NCBI RefSeq assembly: GCF_000015045.1
Contig: NC_008609.1
Location: 2,799,501 to 2,863,500 of the forward strand
Reading direction: 5' to 3'
Source: Pelobacter propionicus DSM 2379
GTDB taxonomy: Bacteria; Desulfobacterota; Desulfuromonadia; Geobacterales; Pseudopelobacteraceae
Length of the DNA: 64,000 bases
In this document: piece by piece, positions 48,858-56,091 of the stretch
How positions within the stretch are numbered: the stretch's first letter is position 1
Layout: every line of letters begins with the position of its first letter
The notes under the pieces: model-generated
What the model was told of the DNA's origin: nothing
Seen by the model: only the letters and a program-made list of their open reading frames with translations
Databases searched by the model: none
Program-made: the position numbers and the translations under genes

Positions 48858-50193
48858 CAGTAATTTCCGGTTAGGTCTTTGCATGTCGTCGTTTTTTCTT
48901 TAAAAGTTTGTTTTTGTGGGATTTTTGCTGTGTTCGCATCCGTTTTTGCTCTAGTTCTTCTGCTGCCTCATTGGCGATTTGGTTGCGTAATTCCCGTACC
49001 CGAGTGATGCTGACTGGTTCGTTGTGCTGCTCCCGGCAGTAAATAGCAAGAAGCAGATAGGTTATAAGGCCGCCAAGAAGCTGGACCATCAGCCCGTACT
49101 TGCTCCTGGCGATCAGGTGGTACACCTTGAGATGGCGTTTCCACCAGCCAAAGAAGGTCTCGATGTTCCAGCGGAGCTTATAGACTTCGGCGACTTGTTC
49201 AGCGGTCAGGTCGTACCTGTTGGTAGCGATCCAGTAATCTTTACCGTCAACACGGTAACCAACAAGGCGCAGTTCTTTCTCAGTCTGGTTTACGCCTTTG
49301 GTGCCGAGCATTACGATCCGGTCATAGAAGATAATACTGTCAGGATTGACGGCATTCTCTCTGATGACTATCTTGATCGTATTCTCCCTGATACGACAGA
49401 CAAAGAACTTCTCGGCGGCCTGCCACTTGTCAAAGTGGTCATGGGACTGATACCCGCGATCCATAACGCCGGTTTCGCCTTTGTCGATGATCTTGTCAAC
49501 AAAGGGGCGCTCACCCTCTTTACCGTCGCTGAGGTATATCTTCCTGGGAATGCCCCGGTTGATATCGAAGCCGACATGAGCCTTGGCCTTCTTTGAGCCG
49601 CTTCGGTAATCAGCCCATTCCATGGACAGCACAGCATCAATCAAAGAGCCATCTATGGATACCAGGTTGCCAAGGTGAGCGTATTCGGCCGGAAGCACTT
49701 TGCCTGCTTGCTTGACCAGATGTCCGAATACCTCACTTAGCTGCTCAAGGCCACGGTTATTGATCGCCTCGAAGAAGGCGCTCTTTTTGATCCCCTTGGG
49801 GGGAGCAACGCACTCCTTGGCAAAGTCATTCTGTTCCAGAGCCTGCAGCAGTTCGCTCCCGGAAGAAAACTCTTCAAGGTGATAGAAAATCAGGGCCTTT
49901 AGCTGATCATCAAAGGTCATTTGCAACGGGCGGTACCCCCTGGATTCAAGTTGTTTATCGGACTTGAATCTCTCAAAAACCGGGGTAAGAAGCAATTTGA
50001 AAGCACGTGCTTTTCGTCGTTGTTTCAGTCGCTTGAAAGGTCGCATGTCGTAACTCGTGTAATATTAAGTAGTTACGATGGTGGCCCGCCAATTTTTTAC
50101 TAAAAGTCAAGCAAAAAAAATGTGGCATCACGCTGATTTTGTTACTTTTTTACATTCTCAAAGAACCATGCAAAGACCTAACCGGACGACGCT
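48858..50193 (-). mobile_element. IS4-family insertion sequence, about 1336 bp
   Basis: Flanked by the direct repeat GAAAAAAACT (48848-48857 and 50194-50203). Near the ends is a perfect 19-bp inverted repeat, CCGGTTAGGTCTTTGCATG (48867-48885) and its complement (50167-50185), with weakly matching outer bases. It encodes one transposase. Intact ends and duplication suggest a recent, possibly active insertion. Confidence 0.88.
48871..50046 (-). CDS. IS4-family transposase
   Basis: 391 residues, DDE transposase of the IS4 group. First Asp in LVSIDGSLIDAV, second in GVMDRGYQSHDHF, and Glu in YKLRWNIETFFGWWK, which fits the IS4 signature Y-x2-R-x3-E-x6-K exactly. The C-terminus is strongly basic. 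The stop codon lies in the inverted repeat. No frameshift or internal stop, so probably functional. Confidence 0.95.
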   Translation of the reverse strand: MRPFKRLKQRRKARAFKLLLTPVFERFKSDKQLESRGYRPLQMTFDDQLKALIFYHLEEFSSGSELLQALEQNDFAKECVAPPKGIKKSAFFEAINNRGLEQLSEVFGHLVKQAGKVLPAEYAHLGNLVSIDGSLIDAVLSMEWADYRSGSKKAKAHVGFDINRGIPRKIYLSDGKEGERPFVDKIIDKGETGVMDRGYQSHDHFDKWQAAEKFFVCRIRENTIKIVIRENAVNPDSIIFYDRIVMLGTKGVNQTEKELRLVGYRVDGKDYWIATNRYDLTAEQVAEVYKLRWNIETFFGWWKRHLKVYHLIARSKYGLMVQLLGGLITYLLLAIYCREQHNEPVSITRVRELRNQIANEAAEELEQKRMRTQQKSHKNKLLKKKRRHAKT

Positions 50194-50364
50194 GAAAAAA
50201 ACTGGATGAAAAACTCGAAGAACTTAATGATGAGATTCGTGGCTATATTCACGGCAAAATATATTCAGCAAACCAAGCCATAGACACAGAAACATAATGG
50301 GTTCTCCCATCGGATAAAATGATAATGAGGACGAAACATGAGGGGGCAGCCCTTGAAAGTGGAA

Positions 50365-50450
50365 AACTAACAGCGTAGTTCCCAACCCACTCGGCGGCAG
50401 CTGGTCAGCGCGGAGGACCGCGCTGCCGCTGCGCCTCAGCCCCGTTAGCT
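50365..50450 (+). other. attC site 1 (integron cassette recombination site)
   Basis: AACTAAC (50365-50371) and GTTAGCT (50444-50450) are the outer R'' and R' boxes. Between them lies an imperfect stem: GGCGGCAGC (50393-50401) with GCTGCGCC (50428-50435, one extrahelical base), and CAGCGCGG (50406-50413) with CCGCGCTG (50418-50425). 86 bases. Crossover is expected after the G of GTTAGCT, and the next gene begins 10 bases later. Confidence 0.85.
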
Positions 50451-50459
50451 GAAAGAATT

Positions 50460-50909
50460 ATGACAAAAACAAACACAACGAAATCTGCATTGTTTTTCAG
50501 AGTAATGGTCTTCGTGGCGATTCACGTAGCGACCTTTGCGGCAATACTCAAAATCGAATGGCTGCAAAGCTTTCAAATGGCGGTTCTGGTCATTCCAGCA
50601 GCGAGTTACTTTACGATATTTTTCATTGAAGCAAAATCAAGAATAAACAAAGGATTGCCATATGATGAAGTGTGGAGAGGATGTTTCTGGTTTTCGTTCT
50701 GGGCCGGAGCATCTTTAACACTTCCATTCATCATATTCAGAGTGGGGCCTGATGGCCCCATAAAACTTGAGGACCTCAGCGTCAATTATTTGCTAGCATA
50801 TCCAATAAGTTGTGCAGTGTTTGGTGGGCTTACGGGACTTATAGGCACTGTTCTGATAAATCAGTTTTATGGCGCGCTTGGCGGCAATAACGATAAATGC
50901 AACAGCTAA
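50460..50909 (+). CDS. Cassette-borne membrane protein of unknown function
   Basis: 149 residues with about four hydrophobic helices (FFRVMVFVAIHVATFAAIL, FQMAVLVIPAASYFTIFFI, FWFSFWAGASLTLPFIIF, LAYPISCAVFGGLTGLIGTV). It starts 10 bases after attC site 1, and its stop overlaps the R'' box of attC site 2, so gene and cassette boundaries coincide. GAAAGAAT precedes ATG. No family recognised. The cassette runs about 50445-50957 (513 bp). Confidence 0.8.
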   Translation: MTKTNTTKSALFFRVMVFVAIHVATFAAILKIEWLQSFQMAVLVIPAASYFTIFFIEAKSRINKGLPYDEVWRGCFWFSFWAGASLTLPFIIFRVGPDGPIKLEDLSVNYLLAYPISCAVFGGLTGLIGTVLINQFYGALGGNNDKCNS

Positions 50910-50963
50910 CCAGGCGGCGGCACACAGACGCTGACGCGCTGGTGCGCCCCCACACCGTTGAAA
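50904..50963 (+). other. attC site 2
   Basis: R'' AGCTAAC (50904-50910), identical to the complement of site 1's R' box, and R' GTTGAAA (50957-50963), 60 bases apart, the classic 59-base-element size. Inner stem: GCAC and CAG (50920-50927) pair with CTGGTGC (50939-50945) with one extrahelical A. R' departs from the GTTRRRY consensus at its last base. Confidence 0.7.
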
Positions 50964-50985
50964 AATTTATTGAAGAAAGACCCAT

Positions 50986-51747
50986 ATGAATGATTGGTTT
51001 ACAATAGATCAGGTTGACAAGGAAACTTATATCATCAGCGAATACCGCCACTGGGAGGAAACGCATTGTTATCTCCTGAATGGTTCTGAGTACAGTCTGC
51101 TGATTGATACAGGTCTTGGAATCTGTAATATCTATAATGAGGTCATCAATCTGACTGACAAGCAGATTGCTGCCGTAGCCACTCACATTCACTGGGATCA
51201 TATTGGCGACCATAAATACTTTCCAGACTTTTACGCTCATGAAGAGGAACTAAATTGGCTCAGTGGAGAATTTCCTTTGACGATGGAGCAGATTAAAGAA
51301 ATGGTCGTTGACCGCTGTGACCTACCGGAAGGTTATGATGTAAACAACTATGAGTTCTTTCAGGGTACGCCAACAAAGGTGCTGAAGGACAATGATGTGA
51401 TTGACATGGGAAACCGCTGTATTCAGGTTCTGCATACGCCGGGCCATTCGCCAGGGCATATGTGCTTCTGGGAAAAGGAGCGCGGTTATCTTTTTACCGG
51501 AGACTTGGTTTATAAAGACACACTATTTGCCTACTTTCCGTCCACCGATCCAAAAGCGTACCTCACCTCTCTAGAACGTATATCGACTCTGCCGGTAAAG
51601 CGTGTGTTACCAGCACATCACAGCTTGAAGATTCAACCTGAGATTTTGATTCGAATGCGTGACGCTTTTCGGCAGTTGCAAAATGAGGGCAAATTGCATC
51701 ATGGCAACGGAACATTTAACTACGGAGATTGGAGTGTTTGGCTATAA
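50986..51747 (+). CDS. Metallo-beta-lactamase-fold hydrolase (cassette)
   Basis: 253 residues. Zinc motif THIHWDHIGDH (HxHxDH), then HTPGHSPGHMCFW with the third-site His, TGDLVYKDTLF with the bridging Asp, and LPAHHSLKI with the last His. This is a glyoxalase II/RNase Z-type MBL hydrolase, not a recognised beta-lactamase; substrate unknown. It begins 22 bases after the attC site 2 core with AAGAAAGA upstream, so it should be a cassette gene. I could not find an attC after it. Confidence 0.85.
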   Translation: MNDWFTIDQVDKETYIISEYRHWEETHCYLLNGSEYSLLIDTGLGICNIYNEVINLTDKQIAAVATHIHWDHIGDHKYFPDFYAHEEELNWLSGEFPLTMEQIKEMVVDRCDLPEGYDVNNYEFFQGTPTKVLKDNDVIDMGNRCIQVLHTPGHSPGHMCFWEKERGYLFTGDLVYKDTLFAYFPSTDPKAYLTSLERISTLPVKRVLPAHHSLKIQPEILIRMRDAFRQLQNEGKLHHGNGTFNYGDWSVWL

Positions 51748-51779
51748 TCGAGCTGTGGATTCAATACACAAATTTCAAT

Positions 51780-52205
51780 TTAAAAATGTGGAGAAGCTGA
51801 GGAAAAGGAAAACAGTTGTAAAAATACTTGCCATAGAGGGTTGCACCGCCAAAGAGTCCCAGAGGGGTCAGCCCTTGACACGAGACAAAAATTAAAGGGC
51901 GAGGGTCCAACCAGGCAGAAACAGAGTATGGTAATGGTCCGTCCCATACCATGAAGAACATTAAAGAGGCTGGTTAGTTCTGGATTACCACGTTTGGAAA
52001 GCATCTGGTAAAGACTCTCACGTTTTACATGTGATCTTTCGGCAATTGCCGTCATGCCGCCATTAGCCTGCGCCACTTCCCGCAAGGCTAGCAGCATCGC
52101 TGATTTGTCACCCTCCTCCAAAACCGCATTCAGATATGCAGCGGCATTTTCTGGGGATTTCAGCCATTCATGAAGGTCGGATTCGTAGTCGGTCATATGT
52201 TTCAT
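51780..52205 (-). pseudogene. HigA-like antitoxin with replaced C-terminus
   Basis: Start ATG 52205 (AGGAG upstream, overlapping the toxin stop as ATGA). MTDYESDLHEWLKSPENAAA and LALREVAQANGGMTAIAERS through ESLYQMLSKRGNPELTSLFN are a HigA2-type antitoxin with its HTH. The match ends near residue 90 (HGMGRTI); about 50 unrelated residues follow, encoded by sequence that includes a GGGGTCAGCCCTTGA repeat. Antitoxins of this family have about 100 residues, so the tail was replaced by rearrangement. It may still fold its HTH. Confidence 0.7.
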
Positions 52206-52300
52206 TTTCGTTGCTCCTGATGGTTTTTCCAAAACCGTTGAGCGTTTTCTATATCGCGCTGCTGAGTCCGTTTATCTCCACCGCACAAAAGAAGACCGGG
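52202..52300 (-). pseudogene. Remnant of a HigB/RelE-like toxin (C-terminal 32 codons)
   Basis: The frame just upstream of the antitoxin reads LLLCGGDKRTQQRDIENAQR to a TGA at 52202, the C-terminus of HigB-type killer proteins. Everything before it is gone; the upstream sequence is unrelated GC-rich DNA. So the pair was a toxin-first TA operon, now without a toxin. Confidence 0.75.
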
Positions 52301-52413
52301 CTGGCGGGTCAACTGCCGACCCGGTGGGCGAAGCATGAAATCGAGCGATTGCATTAGTCGTTTTGTTGGTCTATATTTTGACCATAAAGAGATTTGTATC
52401 AAGGAGGAAAACA

Positions 52414-52704
52414 TTGAGAACTATTTCAATCAGTAATGACATTATTCCAATTGCAGAATTTAAAACCAATATTTCCAAGTGGTTCAAAATACTTCAGACA
52501 TCCAGACATCCGCTTATCATTACCCAAAACAGCAAACCAGCTGGTGTACTGTTGTCCGCTTCGGATTACGATGAATTGGTATACCGGAAATCATTTCTAG
52601 ATTCTGTTGAGAGGGGGATTTCGGACGTTGAAAACGGCCGCACCCAAACGACTGGCGAACTACGAAAGACGCTGCAAGCCCGAAGAAGTGCGGGCAATCC
52701 ATGA
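52414..52704 (+). CDS. Phd/YefM-family antitoxin
   Basis: 96 residues from TTG 52414, six bases after AAGGAGG; the ORF from 52363 has no ribosome site. IIPIAEFKTNISKWFKILQ, HPLIITQNSKPAGVLLSASD and YDELVY are the Phd/YefM fold that binds DNA as a dimer and covers the toxin with its C-terminus. It overlaps the toxin start by four bases (ATGA). It probably represses its own promoter just upstream. Confidence 0.9.
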   Translation: MRTISISNDIIPIAEFKTNISKWFKILQTSRHPLIITQNSKPAGVLLSASDYDELVYRKSFLDSVERGISDVENGRTQTTGELRKTLQARRSAGNP

Positions 52705-53000
52705 ACATAACCTGGTCACAGGAAGCTGGTGAAAATCTAGCAGATACAGAGGAGTTCATTGCACGCGATAGTCCGGAGCGCGCTGCCCGGTTTGTAGATG
52801 CCATTATTGACCACGCTGAAGCAATTCTGGCTGACAATCCGAGAAGCGGGAGGACTGTGCCAGAAATAGGTAATCCTGACATACGAGAGCTTATTTACCG
52901 AGGATATCGCGTTGTTTACCGATTGAATGGTGATCGAATCGACATACTTACCGTTTTTGAAGGGCATCGGCTATTGCGACTGAATGAGTCAGGCGATTAG
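52701..53000 (+). CDS. RelE/ParE-family toxin
   Basis: 99 residues: ITWSQEAGENLADTEEFIAR, NPRSGRTVPEIGNPDIRELI, YRGYRVVYRLNGDRIDILTV and FEGHRLL, the standard ParE/RelE fold. ParE members poison gyrase, RelE members cut mRNA on ribosomes; the sequence does not settle which. Intact and paired with the preceding antitoxin. TA pairs are frequent in integron arrays, where they stabilise cassettes, but I see no attC around this one. Confidence 0.9.
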   Translation: MNITWSQEAGENLADTEEFIARDSPERAARFVDAIIDHAEAILADNPRSGRTVPEIGNPDIRELIYRGYRVVYRLNGDRIDILTVFEGHRLLRLNESGD

Positions 53001-53314
53001 GAAATGACAAAAGACAACTCAAAAGAAAGAGAGGCTATTTTTCAATAAGCGACCGACGCCTCCTTCGGGGACGATTTTTCATAAAGAAACTTCATTTAAT
53101 CAATTCATGTGATTTCAACAGGTTATATTGAAGTTACTCAGAAGCAAGTTAGCCATATAGAATCACCACATACAAAACCAGACATCTACGGCCTCGCTCA
53201 ATAACCACATACGGAGGGGGAGACAGCTCAAGCTGTCTCCCCCTCCTGTAGCACGCTGCCGACCCGATCCACCGATCCTCATCATACCGAATCCGGCCCG
53301 GCACCTACCACCAC
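53001..53314. other. Intergenic region, right border of the integron
   Basis: No gene. ATTTTTCA occurs twice (near 53036 and 53082) around a GC-rich imperfect hairpin (GACGCC...GGGGACG). These do not form a convincing attC. The rubrerythrin terminator lies at 53213-53246. Confidence 0.45.
53213..53246 (-). terminator. Perfect 16-bp hairpin after rubrerythrin
   Basis: GGAGGGGGAGACAGCT (53213-53228) and AGCTGTCTCCCCCTCC (53231-53246), two bases apart, 68 bases past the rubrerythrin stop. No U tract. Confidence 0.65.
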
Positions 53315-53821
53315 CTACACGATCTTGACGAACACCGATCCCTTGGCGCCGCACACTTCGCACTTCTCGGGCGCCTGGCGCTCAACCGTGTGGCCGCACA
53401 CCGGGCAGACATAGTAATCGAATTCCTCGCCAGCCGCACCCAGGGTGTCCAGCGCCTTCTGGTACAGACCGGCATGCACCTGCTCCACCGTATTGGCAAA
53501 ACTGAAGGTACGCTTGGCCGCATCTGACCCTTCCTGTTCCGCCTCGGCGATCATCTGGGGGTACATCTCCTTGAACTCGTGGGTTTCGCCGGCAATGGCC
53601 TCTTCCAGGTTCTTGCGGGTATCGGCGATGCCACCGGCCACGCGCAGATGGGTGTGTGCATGCACGGTCTCCGCCTCGGCAGCGGCCCGGAACAGCTTGG
53701 CCACCTGCGTAAAGCCTTCCTGATCGGCCTGCTTCGCGAAGGCGAGGTATTTTCTGTTTGCCTGGGATTCGCCAGCAAAGGCTTCCATAAGGTTCTTCTG
53801 TGATTTAGGTCCATTAGCCAT
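53315..53821 (-). CDS. rbr: Rubrerythrin
   Basis: 168 residues from ATG 53821 (GGAGGAAAC upstream); the frame to 54076 is not family-like. The four-helix diiron domain has Glu/His ligands in EAFAGESQANRKYLAFA, EAETVHAHTHL, GETHEFKEMYP and VEQVHAGLY; a C-terminal rubredoxin-like site has CPVC and CEVC. It reduces hydrogen peroxide in anaerobes using electrons from rubredoxin or similar, in the cytoplasm. Single gene between the integron and the MATE region. Confidence 0.96.
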   Translation of the reverse strand: MANGPKSQKNLMEAFAGESQANRKYLAFAKQADQEGFTQVAKLFRAAAEAETVHAHTHLRVAGGIADTRKNLEEAIAGETHEFKEMYPQMIAEAEQEGSDAAKRTFSFANTVEQVHAGLYQKALDTLGAAGEEFDYYVCPVCGHTVERQAPEKCEVCGAKGSVFVKIV

Positions 53822-54075
53822 GGTGTTTCCTCCTTGCGGGTAATGTAATGCCAGTCTATATAGCACAAAAACTATCCTTTTTGTTGCGTTAAATTCACCA
53901 TCTCCCTGAAAAACCGGGATTCCTTCCTGTTTTCGAAACCATGGCCAAACATACGGAGAGGGGACAGCAGTCCGGCCAGGCTCAAAAGCTGTTAGGTGCG
54001 GCGGGCGGCACATGCTATAGTCCGGCCGGGATGTACGTCTGACAGATTCGAGAAAGGGAATATGGGGAGGATTCA

Positions 54076-54354
54076 ATGGCAGGAGCCGCGTTGTTGCTCA
54101 CGGCTGCACTCATGGTGGGCGTGTGGTGGTACTTCAAGCTCAAGGGAAGGCTTCTGGCCAGGGCCTATAGCTATCTGGTACTGCAGAAACGCCCCGGATC
54201 GACGATGGAAAGCTCCAACTGGATGGCCCTCTCCATCGACATGTACGCGGCCAACCAGGTGAGGCAGGCCACCAAAGAGCATGTTGACGTGGTGTTCAAC
54301 GGCAGTCGACAGGCACTGATAGCGGAGGCCAGAGCGCAGGGCTTTCGCGGCTGA
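54076..54354 (+). CDS. Small membrane-anchored protein of unknown function
   Basis: 92 residues; GGGGAGG eight bases before ATG. One N-terminal helix (ALLLTAALMVGVWWYF) then a basic segment and a soluble tail (SIDMYAANQVRQATKEHVDV). No family known to me. It is convergent with the MATE gene, seven bases away. Confidence 0.65.
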   Translation: MAGAALLLTAALMVGVWWYFKLKGRLLARAYSYLVLQKRPGSTMESSNWMALSIDMYAANQVRQATKEHVDVVFNGSRQALIAEARAQGFRG

Positions 54355-54361
54355 GCAGCCG

Positions 54362-55696
54362 TCAGGCTGACCTCCTCCTGGACAGCATCCTGCCTGACCA
54401 CCAGATCCCGGTCATCCCGGCCAGCATGTCGGTGGCCAGCCTGCCGAAGAAGATCCCCCTGAGCTGGAACAGGTAACTGCCGGCCAAGGAAAGGGGGATC
54501 AGCAGAACCAGCACCCGAATCACGTTGAGCAGGGATGCCTGCAGGGGGTAATGGGCGCCGGTGACGATAAATCCGGCATAGCGATGCACCTCCAGCATGC
54601 CGTAGCCCATGCAGGTAATGTAGATGTAGGAGCAGAGCACATCCACAACCGCTTGTTCCGTGGAGAAGAGTCCGGCCATGGCCGGCGCGAAAAGGATGAA
54701 CACAAGGCCGATGAAGACGCCGTACAGGACGGCGAAGGTCATGGTCCCGTGCCGCGCCGTCCTGATCCGGTCGATCCTGCCCGCCCCGAAGTTCTGGGCC
54801 ACAAAGGGAATCAGCGACATGCCCACGGTCATGGGGATCATGAAGGCGAACATCTCTATCCGCGAAGCCACCCCCATGGCCGCCACCGCGCTATTGCCGT
54901 AACCGGCCGCGAGCCGGGTGATCACCGCGGACGATATGGGGGTCAGTATCATGCCCAGGGCGCCAGGCACGCCGAAGGCGAGAATCCTGCTCCAGGAACT
55001 GAACAGCGCCCCCGGCGCCAGATGCGACGGATCGACAAGCCCCATCCTGCTGGCCAGGATGTACAGTGCCGCCGCCAGGGCCAGCAACTGGGAGATGATC
55101 GTCGCCAGGGCGGCGCCCGCGATCCCCATGTTAGGCATGCCGAACTTTCCGAATATCAGCCCCATGTCCAGGAACACGTTCACCAGCGTGCTGCCCACCA
55201 TCAGGCAACTGACTGCCCGGGTGTTGCCGGTGCTGATGATGATGTCCGCGGCGACGATCTGCAACGTCATGACCGCGGCCCCCAGGTACCACAGGTTCAT
55301 GTAGCGCACGGTCATCTCCAGCACCTGGCCGGAAGCCCCCAACCGGGAAAAGAGGGGGGAGACGGTGACAAGCCCCAGGCCGCAGACCAGAGCGCCGAAC
55401 AGTGCGGCGAGGATCAGGGCATGGGTGGTGAGGGTGGCGGCTTTTGCGCGGTCCTTAGCGCCGATGGCGTGAGCCACCAGCGTCAAGGCGCCGCCGCTTA
55501 AGCCCCGGGTCACGAACATGAGCAGCATGACCACCGGAAAGGTGAAGGATATGGCCGCCAGCGCCTCGGTACCCAGCTTGGCCACAAACCAGGCATTGGT
55601 AAGGTTGTACATGTTCATGGCAAACGTCCCGGCAAGCATGGGGATGGCCATCTTGATGATTGTTGTGAATACGCCCTCACTGACCAGTTTTGACAC
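54362..55696 (-). CDS. MATE-family multidrug/Na+ efflux transporter
   Basis: 444 residues from GTG 55696 (GAGGAG upstream). Twelve hydrophobic helices in two similar halves; TTIIKMAIPMLAGTFAMNMY, GLSGGALTLVAHAIGAKDR and, in the second half, GMSLIPFVAQNFGAGR are MATE hallmarks. Exports organic cations using Na+ or H+. A hairpin at 55747-55785 lies in its leader. Confidence 0.92.
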   Translation of the reverse strand: MSKLVSEGVFTTIIKMAIPMLAGTFAMNMYNLTNAWFVAKLGTEALAAISFTFPVVMLLMFVTRGLSGGALTLVAHAIGAKDRAKAATLTTHALILAALFGALVCGLGLVTVSPLFSRLGASGQVLEMTVRYMNLWYLGAAVMTLQIVAADIIISTGNTRAVSCLMVGSTLVNVFLDMGLIFGKFGMPNMGIAGAALATIISQLLALAAALYILASRMGLVDPSHLAPGALFSSWSRILAFGVPGALGMILTPISSAVITRLAAGYGNSAVAAMGVASRIEMFAFMIPMTVGMSLIPFVAQNFGAGRIDRIRTARHGTMTFAVLYGVFIGLVFILFAPAMAGLFSTEQAVVDVLCSYIYITCMGYGMLEVHRYAGFIVTGAHYPLQASLLNVIRVLVLLIPLSLAGSYLFQLRGIFFGRLATDMLAGMTGIWWSGRMLSRRRSA

Positions 55697-55746
55697 GCCT
55701 GTTCTCCTCACCGCCCATAGGCGGAGGTTGTCCCCCTGCCCACGGT

Positions 55747-55785
55747 AAAACAGGGAGTCGGGCATCGCACCCAACTCCCTGTTTT
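55747..55785. terminator. Bidirectional-looking hairpin in the MATE leader
   Basis: AAAACAGGGAGT (55747-55758) pairs with ACTCCCTGTTTT (55774-55785), with an extra GGG/CCC pair inside the loop. Each strand ends its stem in a T run. It is 50 bases upstream of the MATE start, so it may attenuate that gene or stop transcription from the right. Confidence 0.6.
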
Positions 55786-55799
55786 ACGTTTAAATGGAC

Positions 55800-56032
55800 A
55801 CAAAACATTTACCCAACCACAGAAATCCTTGTCCTCCACCGGTTTTGAAGTCCGCGAAAACCAGGATTTGTCGCATTCTGTGCAGCAAACTTATCAACGA
55901 GGCAGGAGGAAGTCCATATCAATTCCCCAGCATTCCACAGCCAGCCAAACAACATGTCGAAATTGTTTACACTGCTTACAACAATCATTTCAACCATCAG
56001 CAAGATTTCTGACAAAACGGCATGTTACGCAA
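55800..56032. other. Upstream region of the PEP-CTERM gene
   Basis: No gene; an open frame from 55954 continues into the PEP-CTERM protein but its first 46 codons cover the promoter. Possible activator sites: TGTCGAAATTGTTTACA near 55952 and CTGACAAAACGGCATG near 56010. Confidence 0.4.
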
Positions 56033-56050
56033 TTGGCATATTATTTGCTA
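56033..56050 (+). promoter_or_regulatory. Sigma-54 promoter of the PEP-CTERM gene
   Basis: TTGGCATATTATTTGCTA has GG at 56035-56036 and GC at 56047-56048 with exactly ten bases between, the invariant -24/-12 spacing. The start would be near 56060, leaving a 32-base leader with AAGGAG. PEP-CTERM genes in other bacteria are known to be driven by RpoN with PrsK/PrsR. Confidence 0.75.
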
Positions 56051-56091
56051 AAAAAGGCCTTGAGTTCAAAAATGTTAACAAGGAGTTTGGC

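Larger units (their letters stand above)
48319..50297 (+). pseudogene. First cassette gene, interrupted by an IS4-family element
   Basis: Codons 1-179 and the CT of codon 180 lie at 48319-48857; the rest lies at 50204-50297. Removing 48858-50193 and one copy of the 10-bp duplication joins them in frame to 210 codons ending at the TAA 50295-50297. The protein has an N-terminal membrane anchor (ILGAIGGIAGVVSTILFVIF) and a helical, charged remainder ending ELNDEIRGYIHGKIYSANQ. No known family. AAGGAT precedes ATG 48319. As it stands, translation runs into the IS and stops at 48903. Confidence 0.8.

Noticed and set aside
50986-51747. Calling the MBL cassette a beta-lactamase resistance gene
   Set aside because: It has the general zinc-hydrolase motifs but no features specific to B1-B3 beta-lactamases and no clear signal peptide.
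51748-51860. Search for an attC after the MBL gene
   Set aside because: Only AT-rich sequence without paired boxes or a GC stem; GTTGTAA near 51815 has no matching left box.
53001-53140. Possible attC after the ParE-like toxin
   Set aside because: A GC-rich imperfect hairpin exists, but the flanking GTT and AAC boxes do not match each other or the consensus.
54551-55501. 316-codon frame antisense to the MATE gene
   Set aside because: Low-complexity His/Arg/Gly/Asp composition; the MATE protein on the other strand is intact.
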